Shown here: positions 7,307-16,466 of the stretch, one piece after another | Layout: each line of letters opens with the position of its first letter | How positions within the stretch are numbered: position 1 is the stretch's first letter | Source of the DNA: Novosphingobium meiothermophilum | GTDB taxonomy: Bacteria; Pseudomonadota; Alphaproteobacteria; Sphingomonadales; Sphingomonadaceae | Assembly (NCBI RefSeq): GCF_003171715.1 | Contig: NZ_QGHL01000015.1 | Coordinates: 1-64,000, forward strand | Length of the DNA: 64,000 nucleotides | Direction of reading: 5' to 3' | The notes under the pieces: generated by a model | What the model saw: only the letters and a program-made list of their open reading frames with translations | Databases searched by the model: none | Told to the model about the DNA's origin: nothing | Made by a program: the position numbers and the translations under genes

Positions 7307-8770
7307 TCAGGCAAGGCCGGTAAGGACTGCAAGCCCCAGAAACGAGAAAAAGCCCATGACATCCGTGGCGGTTGTCACGAATACGGCCGAAGAGACAGCC
7401 GGGTCCACCTTCAGACGATCAAGCGAGACGGGGACCAGAATGCCGGCAAGCCCCGCAACGAGATTGTTGATGATCATTGCCGCACCGATCACCGCGCCGA
7501 GCAGCGGATTGCCGAACAGGAGCGCGGTGACACCGCCGATCAGCAGGCCGAGCGTGGCGCCATTGGTTGCGGCAATCCGGAGTTCGCGGAAGATCATGCG
7601 AAGGGTGTTGGAGCTTGTCAGCTGATTTGTGGCCAGCGCGCGCACGACAACGGCCAGCGTCTGCGTGCCGGCATTGCCGCCCATGCCCGATACGATCGGC
7701 ATGAGCACCGCAAGCAGTGCGAACCTGCCGATGGCATCCTGAAACAGCCCGACAACCGACGACGCAAGGATGGCCGTGCCCAGATTGACGATGAGCCATG
7801 TCAGGCGCGTGCGCACGGTGAGAAGAACAGGCTCGTTGATGTCTCCATCACCGGCACCGGAAAGGCGCAGGATGTCCTCGCTCGCTTCTTCCTGAATGAT
7901 GTGGACGATATCGTCGACCGTGATCTGGCCGACGAGGCGTCCGGATTCATCCACGACGGCGGCAGAAATCAGCGCATACTTCTGGAAGCGCAGGGCCACT
8001 TCTTCCTGATCCATCGTTACCGGGATCAGGGTCTGGTCGCGCTTCATCACGTCGGCCAGCGGAACGCTGCGCGGCGCGCGCAGGATCCACGAAAGGCTGC
8101 ACGTGCCGATCGGGTGATGCTTGTGATCGACGATGAAGACTTCCCAGAACTCGGTGGGAAGCGTTTCCTCGCCGCGCAGATAGTCGATGAGATCGCCCAC
8201 CGTCATCGCCTCCGGCACGGCGATGACATCGCGGCTCATCAGGCGGCCGGCGGTCTCTTCGGGATAGGACAGCGCGGATTCGATCGCGGCGCGGTCTTCC
8301 GGTTCCATTTCGGCCAGAACGGCCTGCTGGTCTTCCTCGTCGAGATCCTCGATCAGGGCGACGGCGTCGTCCGTCTCCATCTGCTCGGCGAGTTCGGCAA
8401 CCTCTTCCGGCTCCAGTTCCTCGACAAGGTATTCGCGCACGTAATCGTTGAGTTCGGCAACGACTTCGCCGCCCATCAGGTCGGAGATGGCGCGGGCCAG
8501 CGCGACACGGTCGTTCTGGTCGATCAGTTCGAACAGGTCGGCGATGTCGGCCGGGTGGAGCGGCTCGACAAGGTTGTAAACCCGCTCGTCGTCACCCGAT
8601 TCGAGCGCCTCGACGACCTTGCGCACGAACGAGGGGCGCAGGGTATTGTCTTCCTCGTCAAGGCTTTCGGCGTTTCGGGCAGGTTCTGCCGCACGCGTGC
8701 TGTCGGCCGTCGCAGCGCCGTCGGCCGCGTCGGGGAGCAGATTTTCAAGCTTGTCCTGATCACGCTCCAT
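7307..8770 (-). CDS. mgtE: Magnesium transporter MgtE
   Basis: This 487-residue inner-membrane Mg2+ channel has the full MgtE layout. A cytoplasmic acidic N domain (about 40-150) is followed by two CBS domains (about 165-285) and then five membrane segments (about 315-487). The pore regions include GMGGNAGTQ and the ATDVMGFF motif near the C terminus, which corresponds to the Mg2+-binding aspartate region of characterised MgtE. In the family the N and CBS domains close the channel when cytoplasmic Mg2+ is high. The gene is divergent from the cyclophilin gene across about 110 bp. Confidence 0.96.
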   Translation of the reverse strand: MERDQDKLENLLPDAADGAATADSTRAAEPARNAESLDEEDNTLRPSFVRKVVEALESGDDERVYNLVEPLHPADIADLFELIDQNDRVALARAISDLMGGEVVAELNDYVREYLVEELEPEEVAELAEQMETDDAVALIEDLDEEDQQAVLAEMEPEDRAAIESALSYPEETAGRLMSRDVIAVPEAMTVGDLIDYLRGEETLPTEFWEVFIVDHKHHPIGTCSLSWILRAPRSVPLADVMKRDQTLIPVTMDQEEVALRFQKYALISAAVVDESGRLVGQITVDDIVHIIQEEASEDILRLSGAGDGDINEPVLLTVRTRLTWLIVNLGTAILASSVVGLFQDAIGRFALLAVLMPIVSGMGGNAGTQTLAVVVRALATNQLTSSNTLRMIFRELRIAATNGATLGLLIGGVTALLFGNPLLGAVIGAAMIINNLVAGLAGILVPVSLDRLKVDPAVSSAVFVTTATDVMGFFSFLGLAVLTGLA

Positions 8771-8880
8771 GGCGGCGGGTTAGCCGCTGTGCCGGCAATT
8801 GCAACCGCCTAGCAGACCTATGCGTGACTTTGCCCCCGAAGGCCGTATAGGAAACGCAAAACTGCAAGGAAGTGCGACCA

Positions 8881-9336
8881 ATGGCTGACGAAAAACTGGT
8901 GCTGACGCTTGATTCGGGCGACGTGGTCATCAAGCTGCGCCCCGATCTGGCCCCCGGCCACGTAGAGCGGATTAAGGAACTGGCTGGCGAAGGCTTTTAC
9001 GATGGCGTGAAGTTCCACCGCGTGATTCCCGGCTTCATGGCGCAGGGTGGCTGCCCGCAAGGCACCGGCATGGGCGGCTCGGACAAGCCCGACCTCAGGG
9101 CCGAGTTCAACGACGAGCCGCACGTGCGCGGCGTGTGCTCCATGGCGCGCACCAGCTATCCGCATTCGGCCAACAGCCAGTTCTTCATCTGCTTTGATGA
9201 TGCCCGCTTCCTTGATCGCCAATACACGGTCTGGGGCGTGGTCGAGAGCGGGATGGAGCATATCGACGCGCTGCCCAAGGGCGAACCGCCCGCAAACCCC
9301 GGCGTGATCCGCAAGGCGAGCGTTATCGCTGTCTGA
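8881..9336 (+). CDS. Cyclophilin-type peptidyl-prolyl cis-trans isomerase
   Basis: This 151-residue single-domain cyclophilin has no signal peptide, so it should be cytoplasmic. Key signatures are FYDGVKFHRVIPGFMAQGG (the catalytic arginine follows FH), the MARTSYPHSANSQFFI strand with the conserved NSQFFI, and FLDRQYTVWGVV. It catalyses proline isomerisation in folding proteins. ATG 8881 is preferred over the in-frame ATG at 8872 because AAGGAAG lies 6-12 bp upstream. It converges with gltX. Confidence 0.95.
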   Translation: MADEKLVLTLDSGDVVIKLRPDLAPGHVERIKELAGEGFYDGVKFHRVIPGFMAQGGCPQGTGMGGSDKPDLRAEFNDEPHVRGVCSMARTSYPHSANSQFFICFDDARFLDRQYTVWGVVESGMEHIDALPKGEPPANPGVIRKASVIAV

Positions 9337-9366
9337 CAGCCGTCAGGGTGATGCGGGAACGGGGGC

Positions 9367-9390
9367 GGGGCCGAAGGGCTTTCCGGCCCC
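9367..9390. terminator. Hairpin between convergent ppi and gltX genes
   Basis: GGGGCCG (9367-9373) pairs with CGGCCCC (9384-9390) across a 10-nt loop in the gap between two convergent genes. No good T-tract follows on either strand, so bidirectional termination is only a possibility. Confidence 0.3.
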
Positions 9391-9398
9391 TGTTGCAT

Positions 9399-10745
9399 TC
9401 AGAGGGACTTTTCTGTTCGGGGCGAAAGGCGCCGCACCGCCTCGTCCTGCGCGATAAGGGGGAGCAGCGCGGCCATTTCAGGCCCGTGATCCTGCCCCGT
9501 CAGCGCCTGTCGAAGCGGCAGGAACAGCGCCTTGCCCTTGCGGCCGGTGCTGTCCTTCAAGGCTGCAGTCAGAGCGCGCCAGGGATCGGCCTGCCAATCA
9601 AGCGCTGCTGCGATGCTGGCTGCTTCCGACAGGTATGCGCGCGTTTCGTCATCGAATGCAGGGGCAGTGACCGGGCCGGTAATGACCTGCCACCAGTCTT
9701 TCGCCTCGTCGATATGGGAAAGGTTGGGACGGATCGCGTCCCATGCGGCCTCGCCCATGCCTTCGGGCAGGATGCGGGCAACGCGGGCATAGGGCAGGCG
9801 GTGGACGATCTGGGCGTTGACGCGGTGCAGGTCCGCCTCGTCGAAGCGGGCAGGGGCGCGGCCGAAGCGCGACAGATCGAAGCTGGCAGCCAGCGCTGCC
9901 GCGTCAAGCGCGGGATCGACCGGATCAGCCGTGCCAAGGCGGGCAAGCAGCGCGACAATGGCTTCCGGTTCGATGCCCTGTTCGCGAAAATCGGCCATGC
10001 CGAGGGAGCCGAGCCGCTTTGACAGCTTGCCCTCGGTGCCGGTCAGCAGCGCTTCATGGGCAAAGCGCGGCGGCTGGCTGCCAAGTGCAGTGAACATCTG
10101 GATCTGTGTGGCGGTGTTCGATACGTGATCCTCGCCGCGCAGAACATCGGTTATGTCCATGGCGATATCGTCGATCGCGGAAGGCAGCATGTAGAGCCAC
10201 GAGCCATCGGCGCGGCGGATCACCGGATCGGACATCTGCCGGGGATCGAAGCACTGCGGGCCGCGAATGCCATCCTCCCAGGCGATCGGCTGATCGTGGT
10301 CGAGCAGAAAGCGCCAGTGGGGCTTTTCGCCTGCGGCGGCCTTGGCGGCATGATCGGCTTCGGACAGGTTCAGCGCGGCGCGATCGTAGATCGGGGGCAG
10401 CCCGCGGCCGAGCAGGATCTTGCGCTTGAGATCCAGTTCCTGCGCGGTTTCATAGCAGCGATAGATGCGGCCCTGATCGACCAGCCGACGGAATGCCTCT
10501 TCGTAGAGGTCGGTGCGGAGCGACTGGCGTTCCTCGGCATCGGGAACCAGGCCGAGCCAGGCCAGATCAGCGCGGATCGCCTCGACATAGTCTTCGCGGC
10601 TGCGCTCGGCGTCGGTATCATCGATGCGCAGCAGGAACCTGCCGCCGGATTTTCTTGCCAGCAGCCAGTTGTGCAGCGCCGTGCGCACGTTGCCGACATG
10701 CAGTTTGCCGGTGGGGGAAGGGGCGAAGCGGGTTACAATGGTCAT
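9399..10745 (-). CDS. gltX: Glutamyl-tRNA synthetase
   Basis: This 448-residue class I aminoacyl-tRNA synthetase charges tRNA-Glu, and may be a Glu/Gln-mischarging form. The HIGH region appears as FAPSPTGKLHVGNVRTALHN near residues 8-27, and the KMSKS-type loop as KLSKRLGS at about 237-244. The start at 10745 begins the MTIVTRFAPSPTG segment that opens all family members; the upstream in-frame ATG at 10775 would add ten unconserved residues. Alphaproteobacteria often carry two GltX paralogues, and this compact version fits one of them. Which paralogue it is cannot be decided here. Confidence 0.95.
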   Translation of the reverse strand: MTIVTRFAPSPTGKLHVGNVRTALHNWLLARKSGGRFLLRIDDTDAERSREDYVEAIRADLAWLGLVPDAEERQSLRTDLYEEAFRRLVDQGRIYRCYETAQELDLKRKILLGRGLPPIYDRAALNLSEADHAAKAAAGEKPHWRFLLDHDQPIAWEDGIRGPQCFDPRQMSDPVIRRADGSWLYMLPSAIDDIAMDITDVLRGEDHVSNTATQIQMFTALGSQPPRFAHEALLTGTEGKLSKRLGSLGMADFREQGIEPEAIVALLARLGTADPVDPALDAAALAASFDLSRFGRAPARFDEADLHRVNAQIVHRLPYARVARILPEGMGEAAWDAIRPNLSHIDEAKDWWQVITGPVTAPAFDDETRAYLSEAASIAAALDWQADPWRALTAALKDSTGRKGKALFLPLRQALTGQDHGPEMAALLPLIAQDEAVRRLSPRTEKSL

Positions 10746-10784
10746 GCGCGCCGCCCTACCGCGCCTGACTGGCAAGGGAAAGGG

Positions 10785-11225
10785 TCAGGGCAGCAGGGCC
10801 ACGGCATGGATCGTGGCGTTGTAGAGCGCTTCGTGGCGGTCTGCGCGGACAAGCCCGGCGATAACCGCGCTGAAGGCTTCGCGCCGGCCCTGGCGCGCCG
10901 TGCGGGCAAGCGCGGCCAAAGTCACCTCGTCGGGCGTCATGGCGTGGCAGCAGGGGCGGTTGACGACAATGGGTTCGGGCCAGACCTGCCGCGCCGTCCG
11001 GACCAGCCCGTGAAGCGCGCAGGCCGCTTCGACACTGCGATAGCGCCGGGCAAGATCGGGCACGGGATCGCGCCCGGCGTTTTCGAAGACCGCGCAGAGC
11101 CGCATTGCCATGACAACGTGCAGCGCCTTGAGCGAAAGGCCGCGCACGTCGTGCGGGCGCACCATGGCATCGATGATCGTGGCGAAGCGGCCGGAAGCGG
11201 CGGCAGGAGGCTGGCGGGCAGGCAT
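10785..11225 (-). CDS. Uncharacterised 146-residue protein under probable Fur control
   Basis: This soluble, mostly helical protein has a conserved-looking central motif RPCCHAMTPDE and an N-terminal helix GLSLKALHVVMAMRLCAVFE. It may belong to the sphingomonad DUF6628 family, but I am unsure of that name. It has no signal peptide or membrane segment. The start at 11225 follows GAAAGGA. Two Fur-box-like palindromes and a promoter-like pair lie within 75 bp upstream, so iron repression is a strong inference. A paired cysteine could bind iron or another metal, but this is speculative. The gltX gene follows 39 bp downstream on the same strand. Confidence 0.78.
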   Translation of the reverse strand: MPARQPPAAASGRFATIIDAMVRPHDVRGLSLKALHVVMAMRLCAVFENAGRDPVPDLARRYRSVEAACALHGLVRTARQVWPEPIVVNRPCCHAMTPDEVTLAALARTARQGRREAFSAVIAGLVRADRHEALYNATIHAVALLP

Positions 11226-11238
11226 CTGACATCCTTTC

Positions 11239-11255
11239 TTGCGAACGATTCGCAA
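11239..11255. promoter_or_regulatory. Fur-box-like palindrome 1
   Basis: TTGCGAACGATTCGCAA is a 7-3-7 perfect inverted repeat that also fits a 7-1-7 Fur layout (TGCGAAC-G-ATTCGCA). It lies 14 bp upstream of the unknown gene's start and overlaps the probable -10 region. Confidence 0.6.
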
Positions 11256-11282
11256 GTTAGGGGTGCCGCCCCTTCCGGTCAA
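11254..11282 (-). promoter_or_regulatory. Candidate promoter of the Fur-box gene
   Basis: On the minus strand TTGACC (11282-11277) and TAACTT (11259-11254) are 17 bp apart. The pair sits between and touching the two Fur-box-like sites, the classical arrangement for Fur repression. Confidence 0.5.
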
Positions 11283-11297
11283 TGAGAATCGCTCGCA
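11283..11297. promoter_or_regulatory. Fur-box-like palindrome 2
   Basis: TGAGAATCGCTCGCA fits the 7-1-7 pattern TGAGAAT-n-ATTCTCA with a few mismatches in the right arm. It lies directly upstream of the -35 candidate and about 43 bp centre-to-centre from the first box. Confidence 0.5.
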
Positions 11298-11303
11298 ACA
11301 ATA

Positions 11304-12971
11304 TCAGGCGGTGCGGAACGCCTGCGTGATCGGATAGCGGCGATCCCGGCCATAGTTGCGCGCGCCCAGCTTCACGCCGGGCGGGGCCTGACGGCGCTTG
11401 TATTCAGCAAGGTGCAGCAGGCGTTCCACGCGCACCACGGTTTCGCGTTCATGCCCTTCGGCTACGACCTGATCGACGCTCTTCTCGTGTTCGACAAGGC
11501 CGAGGAGAATGGCATCAAGCACATCATAAGGCGGCAGCGAATCCGAATCCTTTTGATCGGGCCGCAGTTCCGCGCTGGGCGGCTTGGTGATGATGCGTTC
11601 CGGCATGACCGGGCCATCCGGGCCAAGGCCGATCTTCGGCCGATGGTCGTTGCGCCATTTGGATATGGCGAAGACGGTGGTCTTGTAGGCATCCTTCAGC
11701 GGGTTGTAGCCGCCGTTCATGTCGCCATAGATCGTGGCGTAACCCACGCTCATCTCGCTCTTGTTGCCGGTGGTGACAAGCATCGGGCCGAACTTGTTCG
11801 ACAGCGCCATAAGCGTGACGCCGCGAATGCGCGACTGGATGTTCTCCTCGGTCAGATCGGGTTGCCTGCCTGCAAAGACGGGAGCAAGCATGGCATCGAA
11901 GGCATCGACCGCAGGCGCGATTGGCACGGTATCGAGCTTGACGCCCAGCATCTGTGCACAGCCTGCGGCATCCTCAAGACTTTCCTGACTGGTATAGCGA
12001 CTGGGCAGCATGACGCACCACACCCGGTCCGGGCCCAAAGCATCGACCGCGATGGCCGCGCAGATGGCCGAATCGATGCCGCCCGAAAGACCCAGCACCA
12101 CGCCGGGAAAGCGATTGCGATTCACATAGTCGCGCAGGGCAAGGACCATCGCGCAATAGATGTCTTCGGGATGTTCGGCCAGATCGTGCACTTCACCCGG
12201 CTCGCAGCGCCAGCGGTGCTTGCTGCCAATGGCGGAGCGCGTCCAGACCGTGGTGACGATGGCTTCCTCCCAATCGGGCATCTGCACCCACAGTGCACCT
12301 TCCGGGCCGACGACGAAGCTGGCACCATCGAATACCAGTTCATCCTGCCCGCCCACGCGGTTGAGATAGGCCAGCGGAATGCCCGTATCGATCGCGCGGC
12401 GCTTGGCCACGCCATCGATGCGCAGCACGTCCTTGTCGATCTCGTAAGGGCTGCCGTTGACGCAGATGAAGATTTCGGCGCCAAGATCGGCCAGATGGCG
12501 GCAGACATCGGGATGCCAGATATCCTCGCAGATCGGCAGGCCCAGCATCACGCCCTTGAACAATACCGGTTCAGGCAGGGGGCCGGGCAGGAAATAGCGC
12601 TTCTCGTCGAAAGTGCCGTAATTGGGCAGTTCATACTTGAAGCGCGTGGCTGCAATGCGCCCTCCTTCAAGCAGGGCCACGCCGTTGTGCAGCGCGCCGT
12701 CGCGCACAAAGACCGATCCCACCAGCATGGCCGGGCCGCCATCGGCCGTGGCCTGTGCCAGCCGTTCCAGTTCCACCGCCGCGCGTGCGATCAGCGCGGG
12801 CTTCATGATGAGGTCTTCGGGCGGATAGCCGATCAACTGGAGTTCGGGAAAGACCACGAGATCGGCATCGCGCGCCTTCTCCCGCGCGGCAAGCATGGCG
12901 GCGGCATTGGCGGCAAGATCGCCCACCGACTGGTTGAGCTGGGCAAGGGCGATGCGGAGCGTGTCTGTCAT
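11304..12971 (-). CDS. nadE: Glutamine-dependent NAD+ synthetase
   Basis: This 555-residue two-domain enzyme makes NAD+ from deamido-NAD+, ATP and glutamine. The N-terminal nitrilase-like amidase (about 5-260) shows the Glu-Lys-Cys triad in [32 protein letters not shown] and [12 protein letters not shown]. The C-terminal synthetase (about 270-555) carries the ATP pyrophosphatase P-loop [10 protein letters not shown] and the [12 protein letters not shown] segment. Length is normal for the family. It is divergent from prs across about 100 bp; both feed nucleotide and cofactor synthesis. It lies upstream of the unknown Fur-box gene on the same strand. Confidence 0.97.
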   Translation of the reverse strand: MTDTLRIALAQLNQSVGDLAANAAAMLAAREKARDADLVVFPELQLIGYPPEDLIMKPALIARAAVELERLAQATADGGPAMLVGSVFVRDGALHNGVALLEGGRIAATRFKYELPNYGTFDEKRYFLPGPLPEPVLFKGVMLGLPICEDIWHPDVCRHLADLGAEIFICVNGSPYEIDKDVLRIDGVAKRRAIDTGIPLAYLNRVGGQDELVFDGASFVVGPEGALWVQMPDWEEAIVTTVWTRSAIGSKHRWRCEPGEVHDLAEHPEDIYCAMVLALRDYVNRNRFPGVVLGLSGGIDSAICAAIAVDALGPDRVWCVMLPSRYTSQESLEDAAGCAQMLGVKLDTVPIAPAVDAFDAMLAPVFAGRQPDLTEENIQSRIRGVTLMALSNKFGPMLVTTGNKSEMSVGYATIYGDMNGGYNPLKDAYKTTVFAISKWRNDHRPKIGLGPDGPVMPERIITKPPSAELRPDQKDSDSLPPYDVLDAILLGLVEHEKSVDQVVAEGHERETVVRVERLLHLAEYKRRQAPPGVKLGARNYGRDRRYPITQAFRTA

Positions 12972-13073
12972 GTCTGTTCACTAGGCGGCAAGACCTGCCT
13001 GCTGCAAGAGTTGCAAACCTGTCATCTTGGGCTAAGGGCCGCATCGGGGATCGAATCCGAGGGAATCGCACGC

Positions 13074-14009
13074 ATGAAGATCATGGCCGGCAACTCCAAC
13101 CTGCCGCTCGCCCGCGCCATTTCGGCCTATCTCGAAATGCCGCTGACCGATGCCAGCGTGCGCCGCTTTGCCGACGAGGAAGTCTTCGTGGAAATCCACG
13201 AGAATGTTCGCGGCGAAGACGTGTTCGTGGTCCAGTCGACCAGTTATCCCGCGAACGACAACCTGATGGAACTGCTGATCTGCATCGATGCGCTGCGCCG
13301 CGCATCGGCCAAGCGGATCACGGCGGTCGTGCCCTATTTCGGTTATGCCCGGCAGGACCGCAAGCCGGGACCGCGCACGCCGATCTCGGCCAAGCTGGTG
13401 GCCAATCTCATCACCGAAGCGGGCGCTGATCGCGTGCTGGCGGTGGATCTGCACGCTGGCCAGATTCAGGGGTTCTTCGACATCCCGACCGACAACCTCT
13501 TTGCCGCGCCGGTCATGGCGGCAGACATCCAGACCCGTTACGGCACACAGGAACTTATGGTCGTCTCGCCTGACGTGGGCGGGGTGGTGCGCGCGCGCTC
13601 GCTGGCCAAGCGGCTCAACAACGCGCCGCTGGCCATCGTCGACAAGCGTCGCGACCGTCCCGGCCAGTCCGAAGTGATGAACATCATCGGCGATGTGAAG
13701 GGGCGCATGTGCATCCTGATCGATGACATCATCGATTCTGGCGGCACGCTGTGCAATGCGGCGCAGGCGCTGATGGATGCGGGTGCTGCGGGCGTTTCTG
13801 CCTATATCACCCACGGCGTGCTTTCGGGCGGCGCGGTGGCGCGCGTGAGCAATTCCGCGCTGAAGGAACTGGTCATCACCGACACGATCATGCCGACCGA
13901 GGCCACCGCCGCTTCGGACCGGATCAGGGTGCTGACCATCGCCCCGCTGATTGGCGAGGCCGTGCGCCGTATCGCCGATGAAAGTTCGGTGTCCAGCCTG
14001 TTTGACTGA
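13074..14009 (+). CDS. prs: Ribose-phosphate pyrophosphokinase
   Basis: This 311-residue PRPP synthetase transfers pyrophosphate from ATP to ribose 5-phosphate for purine, pyrimidine, histidine and NAD synthesis. Visible signatures are the N-terminal [10 protein letters not shown] strand, [10 protein letters not shown], the metal-binding [12 protein letters not shown], the flexible loop [11 protein letters not shown] and the PRPP-binding [11 protein letters not shown] at about 220-230. The ATG at 13074 gives the family-typical start. A much longer in-frame extension runs antisense through nadE and was rejected. Confidence 0.97.
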   Translation: MKIMAGNSNLPLARAISAYLEMPLTDASVRRFADEEVFVEIHENVRGEDVFVVQSTSYPANDNLMELLICIDALRRASAKRITAVVPYFGYARQDRKPGPRTPISAKLVANLITEAGADRVLAVDLHAGQIQGFFDIPTDNLFAAPVMAADIQTRYGTQELMVVSPDVGGVVRARSLAKRLNNAPLAIVDKRRDRPGQSEVMNIIGDVKGRMCILIDDIIDSGGTLCNAAQALMDAGAAGVSAYITHGVLSGGAVARVSNSALKELVITDTIMPTEATAASDRIRVLTIAPLIGEAVRRIADESSVSSLFD

Positions 14010-14048
14010 CAGGCCCAGGCTGGCCACGGTCCCGATTGACGGGCAGGG

Positions 14049-15026
14049 CTATTCCCAGGGCTTGACTTCGCCCGGTTCCAGTCGGCGGATCATTTCCAGA
14101 CGGCGCGCCTGCCTGGTTTCAAGGCCAAGCGTCATCAAGGGCTGGGGCCGTTCGACGAACTGGCGCGGGCTCATCCCGAAAAGCTCGCCGAACTCGCGGA
14201 TCAGGTGGCTCTGGTCGTAATAGCGCAGCGCAATGGCTTCGGCCTCGTCGTGATCGGCCACACCGCGCAGATGGCTGGCCATGTCGAGCGCGCGGGCGCG
14301 GCGCAGCACCTGCTTCGGCGGCATCCCGAAATCGCGCCGCACGATGCGTTCAAGCCGCCGCTGCTCAACCCCGAACTCTTCGGCCAGACGCTTCACGCTC
14401 ACTGTCGGGTCGATGAAGGCGGCTGCCTCGAAGCGGGCGGAAACGGGATCGGGCTCGCGCACGGCGCGTTCAGCAATAAGGCTGCGCATTTCGTGCTCCA
14501 TCGCCTTGGCCCAGTCTTCGGGTCTATCCGCAGGATGGCACAGGTCTAGCCAGCGCTCTTCATTGAGGCCAAGCGCGGTGAAGGTATCCAGCCGGTCCAC
14601 CATCGCGGAAATGTCAGGCCCGCCAAGTGCGTGACAGACGCCGGGTCGCAGGAAGATGCCCACGCTGATGAAGCTGCCGGTAACGCTGATCGGCATCCGG
14701 CGCGATTGCGGACCGAACAGCATGGCCGCTCTTTCCGATTGCCTGATGCCGTCCGCCGTGCTCGCCTGCCAATGCCCGCGCAACTGGATGCGGATGCAGG
14801 CAAAATCACTCAGCAGGCCGCATTCCAGCCGATGATCAGGCGGCGTGTCGACAATGGTGACATACAGCCGCCCGATCCAGCGTTCGAGATCGGCTGCGGG
14901 CGCACGGCTGTAGGAAATGGGCTGGCCGTCGCGCGTCGCCTGCGGCGAGGCTATCGCCGGGTCGATTGCGGGTCCCTTTTCGGGCGGCGTAGGTCTTTCA
15001 GGTGCGGCCCGGTTGTTGCGTGTCAT
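14049..15026 (-). CDS. AraC-family transcriptional regulator
   Basis: This 325-residue protein has a C-terminal AraC/XylS double helix-turn-helix (about 208-305), with SVKRLAEEFGVEQRRLERIVRRDFG for the first unit and ALRYYDQSHLIREFGELFGMSPRQF for the second. The N-terminal half (about 40-190) resembles the effector domains of this family, but its ligand cannot be read from sequence. The N-terminal 30 residues are proline-rich and may be disordered. It is divergent from the HisN-like gene across 180 bp, which may hold its operator, but no clear target is evident. Confidence 0.9.
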   Translation of the reverse strand: MTRNNRAAPERPTPPEKGPAIDPAIASPQATRDGQPISYSRAPAADLERWIGRLYVTIVDTPPDHRLECGLLSDFACIRIQLRGHWQASTADGIRQSERAAMLFGPQSRRMPISVTGSFISVGIFLRPGVCHALGGPDISAMVDRLDTFTALGLNEERWLDLCHPADRPEDWAKAMEHEMRSLIAERAVREPDPVSARFEAAAFIDPTVSVKRLAEEFGVEQRRLERIVRRDFGMPPKQVLRRARALDMASHLRGVADHDEAEAIALRYYDQSHLIREFGELFGMSPRQFVERPQPLMTLGLETRQARRLEMIRRLEPGEVKPWE

Positions 15027-15206
15027 TCTGTCTGCCCCCAGACATTGCCTGACGTTCTATGTCTGACGATCTCTTAGTTGCCGTCTTGACCAGCGTTTGT
15101 GCGAATTGTCACGCAAGTCATGAACTTTGTTCTGTCAGGCGAACAATCGGCCCGCGCGCGAACTGCGGGTTGACCAGATGCATCGGGCGCGGGCAAGGAC
15201 AGGGGC

Positions 15207-15986
15207 ATGAAGCTGGACCAAGACATTGCGCTGGCGATGCGCCTTGCCGATGCTGCCGCAGCAGCAATCCGTCCCCATTTCCGCACGGTGGCGGCCGAGC
15301 GCAAGGGCGATGCCACGCCGGTTACGCTGGCCGACCGTGCGGCCGAAGAGGCCATGCGCCGCATCCTGACCGCCGAAGTGCCGCGCGATGCGATCATCGG
15401 CGAGGAGTTCGGCGCAAGCGGTGGCGGTTCAGGGCGAAGCTGGGTGCTCGATCCGATTGATGGCACGGCGGGGTTTCTGGCGGGACGGCCGATCTTCGGC
15501 ACGCTGATTGCCCTGGTGATCGAAGGTTTTCCGGTGCTGGGCGTGATCGACCAGCCGATTACCGGCGAACGCTGGACGGGCGCGGCAGGAATGCCCACAA
15601 CGCTCAACGGCAAACCCGTGCGCACGCGCGCGTGCCGCGAACTGACCGAGGCCACCCTCGCGACAACCGGCCCGCATTACTTCGACGACCATGATGGCGC
15701 GCACTTCATGGGGCTGGCCGCGAAGACCGATCATCGCCGCATGGTCATGGGTGGGGACTGTTACAACTATGCCATGCTGGCGACGGGCCAGCTTGATGTG
15801 GTGTGCGAGGCGAACCTCAAACTGCATGACTGGGCAGCGCTCGTGCCCATCGTCGAAGGCGCTGGCGGCACGATGGCGGACTGGAACGGCGAACCGCTTC
15901 ATGCCGGATCGGATGGCCACGTTCTGGCGGTGGGTGATCCTGCACGGCTTGACGACGTGGTCGAGGCTCTGGCCTGCGGCCACTGA
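15207..15986 (+). CDS. hisN: Inositol monophosphatase family enzyme, probable histidinol-phosphatase
   Basis: This 259-residue Mg2+-dependent phosphatase has the IMPase metal-site motifs GEEFG (about 71-75), WVLDPIDGTAGF (about 87-98) and the C-terminal HDWAALVPIVEGAGG. Alphaproteobacteria usually use an IMPase-family HisN for the histidinol-phosphate step, because their HisB lacks the phosphatase domain. The hisB in this window (45507-46100) is indeed dehydratase-only. The specificity for histidinol phosphate is therefore inferred; a general inositol/sugar phosphatase remains possible. It is followed after 9 bp by a cyclotransferase-like gene. Confidence 0.85.
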   Translation: MKLDQDIALAMRLADAAAAAIRPHFRTVAAERKGDATPVTLADRAAEEAMRRILTAEVPRDAIIGEEFGASGGGSGRSWVLDPIDGTAGFLAGRPIFGTLIALVIEGFPVLGVIDQPITGERWTGAAGMPTTLNGKPVRTRACRELTEATLATTGPHYFDDHDGAHFMGLAAKTDHRRMVMGGDCYNYAMLATGQLDVVCEANLKLHDWAALVPIVEGAGGTMADWNGEPLHAGSDGHVLAVGDPARLDDVVEALACGH

Positions 15987-15995
15987 ACTGACACA

Positions 15996-16466
15996 GTGCG
16001 CGGCACGTGGTTCTTCTTCTACGGAACGCTGTGCGAAGATCACGACAATCCCGTCACGCGCGCGATCCTGCCGGTTATGTCAGGGGGTAGGCGGGCGTGG
16101 GTGCATGGTTCGCTTCGGGCGGTGTTCGCCGCACGGGGCTGGTATCCGGCGCTGTGCGATATCGGGGGGCGGGCGCGGCGCGGGCGGGCGAGGGTCATGG
16201 GGCGACTCTATCGCGCCGGTCCCGGCTTCGGGCTGCGGCATCTGCGGCTGCTTGATGCCTATGAAATGTGCGATCCGCGCCGGCCCGGCTGGTCGGAGTA
16301 TCGGCGCTGCCTGGTTTCCGTGAGGGCGCAGGGTCGCGCCGCTCCGGTCAGGGCGCTGGCCTATGTCCGTGCACGGCCCGCGCACCGCGGTATGCCGGTG
16401 ATTGCCAGTGGCGATTTTGTCCGCTTCCTCAGGCGGCGCAGGGCGCGCGCCTTTGGCGCCTTATAG
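15996..16466 (+). CDS. Gamma-glutamylcyclotransferase-fold protein
   Basis: This 156-residue protein starts at a GTG and opens with the family signature FFYGTL, which forms the oxyanion/substrate loop of GGCT/AIG2-like enzymes. The candidate catalytic glutamate lies in LLDAYEMCDP at about 90. It is unusually rich in arginine. The fold is known for cyclising gamma-glutamyl compounds to 5-oxoproline, but many members have other or unknown substrates. It probably shares a transcript with the HisN-like gene 9 bp upstream. It overlaps the convergent LysR gene's end by 6 bp. Confidence 0.8.
   Translation: MRGTWFFFYGTLCEDHDNPVTRAILPVMSGGRRAWVHGSLRAVFAARGWYPALCDIGGRARRGRARVMGRLYRAGPGFGLRHLRLLDAYEMCDPRRPGWSEYRRCLVSVRAQGRAAPVRALAYVRARPAHRGMPVIASGDFVRFLRRRRARAFGAL

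Noticed and set aside
7238..8812. 524-residue rightward open frame opposite mgtE
   Set aside because: It is a composition artefact of the GC-rich antisense strand; mgtE has complete family motifs.
11412..13073. Upstream part of an 865-residue frame ending in prs
   Set aside because: It lies antisense to nadE; the PRPP synthetase family starts at 13074.
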